A stretch of DNA of 64,000 bases from an uncultured Clostridia bacterium (GTDB taxonomy: Bacteria; Bacillota; Clostridia; Christensenellales; Borkfalkiaceae). Below, piece after piece: positions 15,950 through 24,516 of the stretch. The stretch spans positions 59,467 through 123,466 of the forward strand of contig CANQET010000005.1 in NCBI GenBank assembly GCA_947595585.1. Direction: 5' to 3'. Numbering within the stretch: position 1 is the stretch's first letter; each line of letters begins with the position of its first letter. The notes under the pieces were generated by a model. It worked only from the letters and a program-made list of their open reading frames with translations. It did not search any database and had not been told where the DNA came from. Position numbers and translations under genes: made by a program.

Positions 15950-18646
15950 TTATTCCGCTTCGCCGAGCAAGATCTTCCGCAAGACTTCGAAAAGCTGCGG
16001 GATATTGATGGGCTTGGCGACGTGGGCGTTCATGCCGCACTCGGCGGCCTTTTTGCGGTCTTCGTCGAAGGCGTTCGCCGTCATCGCGATGATGGGCACT
16101 TCCGCCCGCTCCCCTTCGAGGGCGCGGATCGACTTTGTCGCCTCATACCCGTTCATCACGGGCATCTGCACGTCCATGAGCACGAGGTCGTAGTATCCCG
16201 CCTCCGCCGCCTTCACCTTTTCGACGGCGACGGAGCCATCCTCCGCCGTATCGACTTCGAAGCCGTTCTCTTGGAGCAGCTCCTCGGCGATCTCGCGGTT
16301 GAGCGCGTTGTCCTCCACGAGGAGGATGCGCTTCCCTTGGAAGGCCGAAGTATCGGGGGCGGGCAGAGCTTCGGGCGCCTTGCCCGCACGCGCCTCGATG
16401 ACGCTGAGAAGCGTATCGCGGAGTTCGGAAAGGAAGACGGGCTTGTTGCAGTAGGCGGTGACGCCGATATCCTGTGCCTCGTCCATGATCGCGGCGACGT
16501 CGTATGCCGTAATGATGATGATCGGGATATCCTCCCCCACGATCTTGCGGATCTGCCGCACGATCTCGAAGCCCGAAAGATCGGGCATCACCCAGTCGAT
16601 GATGTAGACGGCGAAGCCCTCCCCCGTCTCCACTGCCTGCTTTGCGCGGAGGACGGCCTCGTTGCCGTGCATCGTCCACTCGGCGTGCATGCCGATCTTC
16701 AGAAGCATCTTGGAGACGGAATCGCAGGTATCGAAGTTGTCGTCGACGACGAGGGCGCGCAGCCCCGCAAGTTCTTGGATGGCGGCGGGCCGTACTTCCT
16801 CCGTCTGCAGACGGAATTGCAGGTTGACGATGAACTCGGTGCCCTTTTCTTTCTCCGTGACAAGCTCGATGGTGCCGCCCATCGCATCGACGATGGACTT
16901 GGTGATCGCCATCCCGAGGCCCGTGCCTTGGATCCCGCTTACCGTGGAGGTGCGTTCCCGCTCGAAGGGTTCGAAGATATGTACGGCGAACTCTTCGCTC
17001 ATGCCGATGCCCGTATCTTTCACCCGTAACTCATACGCCCCGTACCCCGTGGGCGCACCCGCCTTCTGGCGGATGGTGAGGGAGATGGACCCTCCCGCGG
17101 GCGTAAACTTGATGGCGTTGGAGAGGAGGTTCAGGAGGATCTGGTTGACGTGCAGCTTGTCGCAGTAGATCTCCTCGTCCGTAACGTCGAGGGTGTCCAT
17201 GAAGAAATTCAGCTGCTTGCTCTTCATCTGCGTCTGGATGATGTTGCGCAGATCGCGGAAGATATCCGAGATGGAGCAAGGCTTTTCCTCGATGTTGAGT
17301 TTCCCGCTCTCGATGCGGCTCATATCGAGGATATCGTTGATGAGGGAGAGAAGGTGATTGCCCGAGGAGAGGATCTTCGCGAGGTAATCCTGCACCTTCT
17401 TCTTATCGTTGATGTTGGTCTCCGCGAGCGCCGTGAAGCCCAAAATGGCATTCATCGGGGTGCGGATATCGTGGGACATGTTGGAGAGGAAGGCCGTCTT
17501 GGCGCGCTCCGCCGCCTCTGCCTTGATGAGCTTTTCCTCGAGGACGGCGCGCTCCACCGATTTTTCGATGGCCGCCTTTGCATTCCGGCGGATCAGGAAG
17601 AAATACAGGACGAGGGCGACGGCGACGACCGAACCGATCACGACGAAGACGATCTGCACGTTCTTCACGTTGGAAAACACGACGCTCTTCGGGACGGAGA
17701 TGATGACGCTCCACCGCGTCGCGGAGCCGCCGACCGGCGTATAGTAGAGGTACATCCACTCCTTTTCCTCGGCCGACCAGATCTGCGCGTCCCCCGTGCC
17801 CTTCCCGACGACGTCCGCCTGAAAGGCCTCCACCGACTTGAATCCGCGGATCTTGAGATCGAGATAATCGGTGAAGTAGCCGAGTTCTTTTGCCCCGTCC
17901 ATGCCCGTCTGCACGGTGTCCATGATCATCTCGTATTTCTTGGCGGGGTCGCCGCTGTCGTTTACGGACAGTCTGTCGACGATCGCCACGTTTGCATTGC
18001 CGTTATAGATATTGTTCACGCGGAGGAGCTGCGGGAGCCTCGAGAGAACGGTCACGCCGCACAGGAGCGCGACGATCTTGTCGCCGTGGCGGACGGGAAC
18101 ATACTGCTGTACGATTTGCTTGCCCTCCATCCCCGTGCGCTTGCTGACCTCCCGCGAAGAGATGAAGTCGCCGGTCGCCTCCACCAAGGGGACGAGCTGG
18201 TCGTAGGCCTCCTTGGGGATTTTGAAGGTTTCGCTTAACCCTTCGTCGGGAAGGAAGACGTCTCCGCTTGCAGTATAGATGCGGAGGTTCATCATGTTCT
18301 GGATGGGAGCAACGTTTTTGATATAATCCGCAAGCTCTTTGCTGAACTCGTCGGCGCCGATATCCTCACTGTCGAATGCGTGCGAATCCGCAATGATCTC
18401 CGCCGTCGCGTCGAGGACTTCCTTGTCGCGCTGGAATTTGGAGTGGACCTGATCGTTCACCGTGTTCGCCGCATCCTCGAGCTGTTTGTAGGCGTGGTCG
18501 TACACGATCCTCGTGCATCCGAGGTAGGCGGAAACAAGGCTGGCGATGACAAGTATGATCAACAGCACCGTCGCAAGTAGACTTCTTTCGCCCATGATCA
18601 GATTCTTGAATCCGATCTTTTTGCTCTTTTTGGTCTCTTCCGCCAT
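15950..18646 (-). CDS. Membrane hybrid histidine kinase with Cache sensor and two receivers
   Basis: 898 residues. TM1 about 22-43; double-Cache-like extracellular region about 50-325 (NLRIYTASGDVFLPDEG, YVPVRHGDKIVALLCG); TM2 about 331-352; HisKA with phospho-His 392 in [17 protein letters not shown]; HATPase with [30 protein letters not shown]; receiver 1 (LVVDDNFDTCD ... YIIDWVMPDLSG) and receiver 2 ([17 protein letters not shown] ... [14 protein letters not shown] ... MTANAFDEDRKKA). No integral HPt, but a free HPt protein is encoded 28 bases upstream, as expected for a relay ending on the REC of the c-di-GMP protein. Last gene of the four-gene operon that starts at 22913. Confidence 0.93.
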   Translation of the reverse strand: MAEETKKSKKIGFKNLIMGERSLLATVLLIILVIASLVSAYLGCTRIVYDHAYKQLEDAANTVNDQVHSKFQRDKEVLDATAEIIADSHAFDSEDIGADEFSKELADYIKNVAPIQNMMNLRIYTASGDVFLPDEGLSETFKIPKEAYDQLVPLVEATGDFISSREVSKRTGMEGKQIVQQYVPVRHGDKIVALLCGVTVLSRLPQLLRVNNIYNGNANVAIVDRLSVNDSGDPAKKYEMIMDTVQTGMDGAKELGYFTDYLDLKIRGFKSVEAFQADVVGKGTGDAQIWSAEEKEWMYLYYTPVGGSATRWSVIISVPKSVVFSNVKNVQIVFVVIGSVVAVALVLYFFLIRRNAKAAIEKSVERAVLEEKLIKAEAAERAKTAFLSNMSHDIRTPMNAILGFTALAETNINDKKKVQDYLAKILSSGNHLLSLINDILDMSRIESGKLNIEEKPCSISDIFRDLRNIIQTQMKSKQLNFFMDTLDVTDEEIYCDKLHVNQILLNLLSNAIKFTPAGGSISLTIRQKAGAPTGYGAYELRVKDTGIGMSEEFAVHIFEPFERERTSTVSGIQGTGLGMAITKSIVDAMGGTIELVTEKEKGTEFIVNLQFRLQTEEVRPAAIQELAGLRALVVDDNFDTCDSVSKMLLKIGMHAEWTMHGNEAVLRAKQAVETGEGFAVYIIDWVMPDLSGFEIVRQIRKIVGEDIPIIIITAYDVAAIMDEAQDIGVTAYCNKPVFLSELRDTLLSVIEARAGKAPEALPAPDTSAFQGKRILLVEDNALNREIAEELLQENGFEVDTAEDGSVAVEKVKAAEAGYYDLVLMDVQMPVMNGYEATKSIRALEGERAEVPIIAMTANAFDEDRKKAAECGMNAHVAKPINIPQLFEVLRKILLGEAE

Positions 18647-18674
18647 AGCTTTTCCGCCCCGCGGGCGTACCCTG

Positions 18675-19031
18675 TCAAAGGTTTGCTTCGAATTCTTTGA
18701 TCGCCGCGACCGTGCGCTCGTAATCGCGCTTCACGGCGGGAAGATAGGCATCTGCCCCCGAGAGATCGCCTCCGCGGAGGGCCTCCGTAAGCTGCGAGGA
18801 AGATGCCGCAAGTTCGGAAAATCCGAGGTTCTGGCACATGCCCTTGATGGTATGTGCGGCGCGGAAGGCCTCTTCCGCATTCCCCGAGGCGACGGAGGAG
18901 AGCAAGAGCTCATAGCTCCCGTCGGCGGGGAACTTCAGCACGAACTTCTGCACGAGGCGTTCGCTGCGCAGTCTCCCGATCACATCATCGTAGTTGCCGC
19001 CAAGGGCGAGGTAGCATTCCTGCAGTGTCAT
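18675..19031 (-). CDS. Free histidine phosphotransfer (HPt) protein
   Basis: 118 residues, a four-helix HPt protein with the active site AAHTIKGMCQNLG; phospho-His is about residue 60. It has no other domain. It sits between the REC/HD-GYP/GGDEF gene (15-base gap) and the hybrid kinase (28-base gap). The simplest relay is kinase His to kinase REC to this HPt to the REC of the neighbouring c-di-GMP protein. Other hybrid kinases in the window lack an HPt domain and may share it. ATG at 19031 has AAGGAGA upstream. Confidence 0.92.
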   Translation of the reverse strand: MTLQECYLALGGNYDDVIGRLRSERLVQKFVLKFPADGSYELLLSSVASGNAEEAFRAAHTIKGMCQNLGFSELAASSSQLTEALRGGDLSGADAYLPAVKRDYERTVAAIKEFEANL

Positions 19032-19046
19032 TTGGGTCTCCTTATG

Positions 19047-21083
19047 TTACTCCATCGAGGGATCGTAGAAGGTGTAGCTCGCCCGCCCCGCATTCTTGCA
19101 GACGTAGAGCGCGAGATCCGCCCTGCGGAAGATCTCCTTGTAGCTCTCCCCCTCCTCGGTCATCTCGGCGATGCCCATGCTCACGGTGAGGTCGAAATCC
19201 CCCACTTTCCCGCAGATGGCATGGAAGATACGCGCGACGATGGGCTGAATTTCGACGGTATGCTCGAAGACGATGAGGAACTCGTCGCCGCCGATACGGG
19301 CGCAGACGTCTCCCGCACGCGTGTTGTGCATCACGCGCTCTGCGACTTCGCACAATACTTTATCGCCGAAGAGATGCCCGTATTCGTCGTTGGCATTCTT
19401 GAATTTATCGATATCGAACACCGCAAGGGTATACTTGCGTTCGGGGTAATTCTTGAGTTTTTGCTCGATCTCCTCGAGGGCGCCCGCACGGTTCAGAAGC
19501 CCCGTGAGAGGATCGCGGATGGAGCTCTCCCGCAGCTCTTCCATCGCGGTATGGACCTCGTGGATGTCGACGAGCTTGCCGATCACGCTCCCGATCCGCG
19601 GGGGGATGTCATCGGTAAACATAGCGCGCATGATCACGTTGTACCATCGCTCCTCGCCGCCGATCTTGAGCAGGCATTCGTGGTGGAATTCGGCGTTCTC
19701 GGGGGTGATGCGCTTGAAATAATAGGCACGGAGGCCTTCGAACCAAGCGGCGCCGAGCTGTTCGCAGAGCTCCTTGCTCTTGGCGGGGCAGACGATCTCC
19801 GTCGTCACCCCGAACTTTTTCGCACCCCAAGGGGAAAGTTTGAGCAGATCGCTCTCGACGATGTATTCGAATTGGATCTCCTCGGTGAGCTCGGCGTAGA
19901 AGTTGAACTTCATGCGCTCATAGTCGAGAAGTTTGAGGGTGCGATCGGATGCGGAAGTCCCCTTCGCATGGAGGGTGGCATCGGTGAAGTTTCTGATCTC
20001 GTGGCGGGGGATACGCCCGCCCGCCTCCGCCGCAAGGGATGCGCGGATGAGCTCGGCTTCCTCGGAAAGGCATTCGAGAAGCAGCGGGTTGAAGGCCCCG
20101 CACTCCCCGTTTTGGATCATCTGAAGGGCGGCCTCATGGGAAAACGGCGGCTTGTAGACGCGTTCGCTCGTGAGGGCGTCGTAGACGTCGGCAAGGGCGA
20201 CAATCTGCGCCGAGATCGGGATCTCGTCCCCTTTCAGCCCGTCGGGATAGCCCCTGCCGTCGTACCGCTCATGGTGCCAGCGGCAGATCTCGTAGGCCTT
20301 TCTTATGAGGGGGTTCCCCTTGTGTACGGTGAGCCCCTCGAGCATACGGGCGCCGATCATGCTGTGCGTCTTCATGACCGCGAACTCCTCGGGGGTGAGC
20401 TTCCCGGGTTTATTCAAGATCTTGTCGTCGATGCCGATCTTGCCGATATCGTGAAGGGCCGAAGCCATGCCGATGATCGAGATCTCCCAATCGGTGAGGG
20501 CATATTTATCGGTCTTCTTTGCGAGCTTCCGAAGGAGGTGATCGGTGATCGTGCGCACATGCAGGATGTGCAGCCCGCTCTCCCCGTTGCGGAACTCGAC
20601 GATGTGGCTCAAAATATCCACCATGAGGCTGTTGTTTTGCTCTTTCTCGTTGATCTGTGCCTCGATGATGCCGATAAGTTTTTTCTGTTTGGTATAGAGG
20701 AGGATGGTGTTGAGGACGCGGCGGTGGACGATGGCGGCGTCGAAGGGGCGGATGATGAAGTCGGTCGCGCCGAGCTCGTAGGCCCGTTCGATCTGCGCCG
20801 AAGCCGTCTCCGAAGAGATCATGATGACGGGCAGATCTTCGATGGCGCGCGTGCGGTTCATCTCGAGCAGTACGCCGAATCCGTCGACGTTGGGCATCAC
20901 GATATCGAGGAGCACGAGGGAGAATTTCCCCCCTTCGCGCTGCAGGATATCGATGGCCTGTGCGCCGTCTTCGGCCTCGGTGATATCGAATTCATCGAGC
21001 AACATATCGGCGAGGATGGAGCGGTTCATCTCCGAATCGTCGACGATAAGTATGCTCTCTCTTTGCGTTTCTTGCCCTTTCAT
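19047..21083 (-). CDS. Response regulator with HD-GYP phosphodiesterase, PAS and GGDEF cyclase
   Basis: 678 residues. REC about 10-130 (ILIVDDSEMNR, phospho-Asp in LLDIVMPNVDG). HD-GYP about 155-320: HDIGKIGI, THSMIGARML, HHERYDGRGYPDGLKG, DVYDALTSERVYK, all PDE hallmarks. PAS-like about 385-505. GGDEF about 510-678 with RDPLTGLLNR, DIDKFKNAND, and RAGDVCARIGGDEF, which has both an active GGDEF and an RxxD inhibitory site five residues upstream. Both synthesis and hydrolysis of c-di-GMP therefore appear competent, with phosphorylation of REC as the likely switch. Neighbours: HPt 15 bases downstream, Ig-repeat protein 36 bases upstream. Confidence 0.94.
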   Translation of the reverse strand: MKGQETQRESILIVDDSEMNRSILADMLLDEFDITEAEDGAQAIDILQREGGKFSLVLLDIVMPNVDGFGVLLEMNRTRAIEDLPVIMISSETASAQIERAYELGATDFIIRPFDAAIVHRRVLNTILLYTKQKKLIGIIEAQINEKEQNNSLMVDILSHIVEFRNGESGLHILHVRTITDHLLRKLAKKTDKYALTDWEISIIGMASALHDIGKIGIDDKILNKPGKLTPEEFAVMKTHSMIGARMLEGLTVHKGNPLIRKAYEICRWHHERYDGRGYPDGLKGDEIPISAQIVALADVYDALTSERVYKPPFSHEAALQMIQNGECGAFNPLLLECLSEEAELIRASLAAEAGGRIPRHEIRNFTDATLHAKGTSASDRTLKLLDYERMKFNFYAELTEEIQFEYIVESDLLKLSPWGAKKFGVTTEIVCPAKSKELCEQLGAAWFEGLRAYYFKRITPENAEFHHECLLKIGGEERWYNVIMRAMFTDDIPPRIGSVIGKLVDIHEVHTAMEELRESSIRDPLTGLLNRAGALEEIEQKLKNYPERKYTLAVFDIDKFKNANDEYGHLFGDKVLCEVAERVMHNTRAGDVCARIGGDEFLIVFEHTVEIQPIVARIFHAICGKVGDFDLTVSMGIAEMTEEGESYKEIFRRADLALYVCKNAGRASYTFYDPSME

Positions 21084-21119
21084 GTCGCCCCCCGCGGCCT
21101 CTTTTTGCCTTCTGAAGCG

Positions 21120-22913
21120 TTACTCTTCCTTGTTGAAGATGCTCTCCTCTTCCTTGGTTCTGTATTCGCGGCGTACGAGCCCCTTCGCGATGAGGTGCAT
21201 CGTGCTCTCATAGGGCTCGGTGTAGTCCACTTCTTCGTGCTCCGTCCGCTCGACGCCGAGGGTCTCCATCACGAATCCGATGAGGTCGATCGCAAGGTGG
21301 GCCCGCTTCTCGTTCTTGATGCGGAAGAGGCAGGGCGTATCCTCACTCGACTTGTTGCCCGAGGCGTCTTCGACCTTATAGCGGCTGTCTGCGAGCGAAT
21401 TGGGATCGATGGGGAGGAACAGGCAGAGGGTGTTGCCGCGGAAGCTCATCTTCGCGACGCACTGCCCGCCGCCCTTGTAGGTCTCGCGCTTCCAGCTCAT
21501 GCGGTCGTGCACCTTCTTGTAGGAGAGCAACTCGTTCTTGATCATGGAATAGAAGCGCTTGATGTCGTCGTCCGATTGGATGAGTTTGGCGTGGAAGCTC
21601 TTATCGAAGCGAAGCGTGCTCTCGAGCTCTTCGTCGCTGAGCTCGCCGAGCGCGGCTTCATCGAAGACGGGCGCGGGCTCCGCGGGCGCCTCTTCGGGCT
21701 GTGCGGGCGCTTCCTGCACTTCGGCGACGGGCTCGGGCTCGACCGCGGGCGCCTCGGCCGTCACGGTGTAGCTTGCCGTCTTCCCGAGATAGGAGACCTG
21801 CACTTCGTACTCGCCTGCCTCGGCAAGATCGGGGACGTAGATCTCGTAGTCGGTGACTTCCTCGGTCATGGGCTCGGCATCGTATTGGGCGATGACGGTC
21901 AGCCCCACAAAGTTGAACTCCTCGCCCACGGTGAATTCGCGGCGCACGGCGCTCGTATCGAGAGCGATCCCGACGAGCGCACGCCCCTCCGTGACGAAGA
22001 TGGGATAGGTCTGGACGAAGTCCTGATACCGCACGACGACGTTCGTCATGCCCTCTTTGGAAAGATCGGGCGCTTCGACGGTGAAGTCGGTCACGCGCTC
22101 CTCGGTGGGATCGGCGCTGTAGCACGCGACGACGCCGAGGCCTTCGCAATCGAAGGGTTCGCCGACGATGAAGTCCGTCTTGACGACCGAGAGATCGAGC
22201 TCGATGCCCGTGAGGACCCGCTCTGCGGGCGCTTCGGCCACGGTGATGCTGTAGAGCTCGACGTAGTCGCCGTAGCGGACGAGCACCGTCTTCTCCCCCG
22301 CCGTATCCATTGCGGGCGGCTCGACGGAGAAATCCGTGACCTGTTCGCTCGTCGGCTCGAGGTTGAAGCGTGCCGTCACGGCGAGGCCCGTGCAATCGAA
22401 GTCTTCGCCCACGGTGAATTCGCGGCGGACGGCGCTCGTATCGAGGGTGATCCCGATGGGCGCACGCGCCGCTTCGGCGGTGATTTGGATGGAGTAGACG
22501 GCGGTGATGCCCTTATAGCGCACGGTGACGTTGGGCTTGCCTTCGCGGTCCATGGCGGGCGCCTCGACGGCGTAATCCGTGACCTGCTCGCTCGTCGGCT
22601 CGGCGGAATACTGCGCCGTCACGATGAGCCCGCGGCAGTTGAAGGGCTCGCCCACTTTGAATTCGCGCTGCACGACGACCGTATCGAGGGCGATCCCGAC
22701 GAGGGAACGCACGGGCGTTTGGCTTTCCGCGGCGTGCGTGACGAGAATGTTCTGGCGGCGCTTCGCGATGGCGTACTTGCGCACCATCAGCAGAATGAAG
22801 ATGATGAGCGCGATGCCGACCAAGACGAGCTGCGCGAGCATCAGGATGAGCACTACGGTAGAGACCGTGAGCGGCAGATCCTGCCCGAAGATGACGATCG
22901 ACAGATTCGACAT
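21120..22913 (-). CDS. Single-pass membrane protein with four Ig-like repeats and a conserved C-terminal domain
   Basis: 597 residues; function unknown. One long hydrophobic segment about 15-44 followed by RKYAIAKRR. Four tandem Ig-like repeats of about 76 residues at 71-146, 152-226, 233-308 and 311-387, each starting IALD or IELD, then REFTVGE, FDCTGL, TDF.VE.P and VRY. A Pro/Glu linker (388-417) leads to a domain (418-597) with LRFDKSFHAKLIQSDDDIK, YSMIKNELLSYKKV, CVAKMSFRGNTLCLFLP and ERTEHEEVDY, which I recall from uncharacterised Firmicutes proteins. By the positive-inside rule the repeats would be cytoplasmic, which is odd for Ig-like modules. ATG at 22913 follows AAGGAG. First gene of the signalling operon. 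Confidence 0.8.
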   Translation of the reverse strand: MSNLSIVIFGQDLPLTVSTVVLILMLAQLVLVGIALIIFILLMVRKYAIAKRRQNILVTHAAESQTPVRSLVGIALDTVVVQREFKVGEPFNCRGLIVTAQYSAEPTSEQVTDYAVEAPAMDREGKPNVTVRYKGITAVYSIQITAEAARAPIGITLDTSAVRREFTVGEDFDCTGLAVTARFNLEPTSEQVTDFSVEPPAMDTAGEKTVLVRYGDYVELYSITVAEAPAERVLTGIELDLSVVKTDFIVGEPFDCEGLGVVACYSADPTEERVTDFTVEAPDLSKEGMTNVVVRYQDFVQTYPIFVTEGRALVGIALDTSAVRREFTVGEEFNFVGLTVIAQYDAEPMTEEVTDYEIYVPDLAEAGEYEVQVSYLGKTASYTVTAEAPAVEPEPVAEVQEAPAQPEEAPAEPAPVFDEAALGELSDEELESTLRFDKSFHAKLIQSDDDIKRFYSMIKNELLSYKKVHDRMSWKRETYKGGGQCVAKMSFRGNTLCLFLPIDPNSLADSRYKVEDASGNKSSEDTPCLFRIKNEKRAHLAIDLIGFVMETLGVERTEHEEVDYTEPYESTMHLIAKGLVRREYRTKEEESIFNKEE

Positions 22914-23007
22914 AAGTTTTTCTCCTTTTCCCGCAGAGCGGGACCCGACCCCGGTAGACGGAAGATTTGCACCCATTCGCCTATTTGTGTGATCGCATTA
23001 TGTTACT

Positions 23008-23036
23008 ATTATAATACAATGCAAAAAGAATTGCAA
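23008..23036 (-). promoter_or_regulatory. Sigma-A promoter of the c-di-GMP signalling operon
   Basis: Minus strand TTGCAA (23031-23036), 17 bases, TATAAT (23008-23013). The leader to the ATG at 22913 is about 88 bases and includes a short GC hairpin. The rest of the 316-base gap (23037-23180) shows nothing recognisable. Confidence 0.75.
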
Positions 23037-23180
23037 GGGTTTTTACGACAAATTTCCATTTTTTTCGAAAAACTTCCTGCCGCTTTCCGCAAAAGTTCCC
23101 TATCTTAACCGAAAATTGTCCCTCATGTGGCAATTTCTGCGTTTTTCGCGGGTTCTATGCGGCGGGCGGGGCGTCTTCCC

Positions 23181-23215
23181 CCAAAACAAAAAAACGCACC
23201 CCGTGGATGCGTTTT
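23181..23215. terminator. Intrinsic terminator after solute-binding protein 2
   Basis: AAAACGCA (23191-23198), CCCCGTGGA loop region, TGCGTTTT (23208-23215), with A-rich flank on the left that is a U tract on the minus strand. Ends the minus-strand kinase/solute-binding operon. Confidence 0.75.
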
Positions 23216-23229
23216 CCGTGATTTTTTTC

Positions 23230-24516
23230 TTATTGCTTGTTGACTTTGGCGGAGAAGGCGGCAAGGGCCTTTGCGACGTCTTCGCCCCTGCCCACTTCCT
23301 GCAGCATGTTCCACCATGCCGTGCGGGCGTCGGCCCAACCCGAGGTCACCTGGTAGTAATCGCCGAAATAGCGGTCGAAGATGCCATATTCCTCCATGAG
23401 TTTATCGTTGACGTAGAGGTTCTTCATCTCCCGCACGGGGCGGTACGTCGAGAGGTTGACGGCGGCAGAGTAGTGTTCGTCGTCCTGCAGCATGTAGCGG
23501 ATGAAGGTCTCGGCGGCCGCACGGCGCTTTGCGTCTTTCTTATCGAAGACGCCGAAGCCCCAGATCCCCCCTTGGAGCGAGGGGGCCTCCCCCGTCTCCG
23601 TGGGGAACGCCATGGGGTAGATATCGAAATCGAGGTTGGGGTATTTGCGGATCTGCCCGATCTCGCTCGAGACGTTCCAGCAAAACGCCATCGCAAGTTC
23701 CCCCCGCGAAAACTTCTCCACCTCGTCGGAGCCGAGCATATCGTCGGCGAATACGATCCCGTCCGCCGCCTTCAGCTCCTCGAGGGCACGGATGTTCTGC
23801 GGGCTATCCACGGTGTAGCGCGTATGCATTTTATCGGTGAAGGTCCCCCCGTAAAGGTTGTTGACGAGAGCACGGGTCCCCTGGTCTCCCCCCTGCCCCG
23901 CACAGTAGACGGCGGCGACGGTCTCCATGCCGTGCGCCTTGAGCTTTTCGACGGCGGAAAAGAAGTCTGCCGTCTTCCAAGTGCGGTTCGTTTCGTCGAT
24001 GTACTGCCATGCATCCGCCGCCTCGAAAAGATCGCGGTTGATCGCCATGCAGTGCGTCGTCGTGCACATGGGATAAATGTAGTAGGCCCCCGCCGTATCG
24101 TGGCAGGCGACGGCGATATTCTCGTTGATCTTTTTGGCCGTCTCGTCCTCCCAGAGGTCCTTGAGATCGACCATCAGCCCGCGGGCGCCCCAGTTCGCGA
24201 CCAGCCGCTCGGGTCCCTCGAGGATGAGGTCGGGGGGATCCCCCGCTTCGATCGCCTCCTCCACTTCCTTGTCCCCCGTCACGTAGTCGACGATATGCAG
24301 ACTCACGTTGATATCGCTGTGCGTGCGGTTGAAGGCGTTGATCTGGGCGGAGGCGCGCACTTCGTCGCCCCAACCGCCGATGGGGAAGGCCCAAAGGGAG
24401 ATGTTTACGGTCTCCCCGGGAGACGGAATGTCGGGATCTGTAGGCGTTTTTTCACCGCCGCACGCCGTGCAGAGGAGCAGCGGGAGCGCGGCAAGAAGAG
24501 CGAGCGAACGTTTCAT
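23230..24516 (-). CDS. Extracellular solute-binding lipoprotein paired with hybrid kinase
   Basis: 428 residues. Lipoprotein signal [19 protein letters not shown] with Cys about 19. The mature part has family-1 solute-binding features: [61 protein letters not shown] and [24 protein letters not shown]. It most resembles sugar-binding components of ABC importers. No permease is encoded nearby. The ATG overlaps the kinase stop by four bases, the same coupling as at 4204. It is not a close copy of the 4204 protein, so the module recurs with different ligands. Ligand unknown. Confidence 0.88.
   Translation of the reverse strand: MKRSLALLAALPLLLCTACGGEKTPTDPDIPSPGETVNISLWAFPIGGWGDEVRASAQINAFNRTHSDINVSLHIVDYVTGDKEVEEAIEAGDPPDLILEGPERLVANWGARGLMVDLKDLWEDETAKKINENIAVACHDTAGAYYIYPMCTTTHCMAINRDLFEAADAWQYIDETNRTWKTADFFSAVEKLKAHGMETVAAVYCAGQGGDQGTRALVNNLYGGTFTDKMHTRYTVDSPQNIRALEELKAADGIVFADDMLGSDEVEKFSRGELAMAFCWNVSSEIGQIRKYPNLDFDIYPMAFPTETGEAPSLQGGIWGFGVFDKKDAKRRAAAETFIRYMLQDDEHYSAAVNLSTYRPVREMKNLYVNDKLMEEYGIFDRYFGDYYQVTSGWADARTAWWNMLQEVGRGEDVAKALAAFSAKVNKQ

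Noticed and set aside
18546..23108. Very long open frame (1520 codons) on the plus strand
   Set aside because: It lies antisense to four well-supported genes (Ig protein, HD-GYP/GGDEF, HPt, kinase). GC-rich third positions remove stop codons on the opposite strand; composition is dominated by Arg, Asp, His and Leu with no domain.
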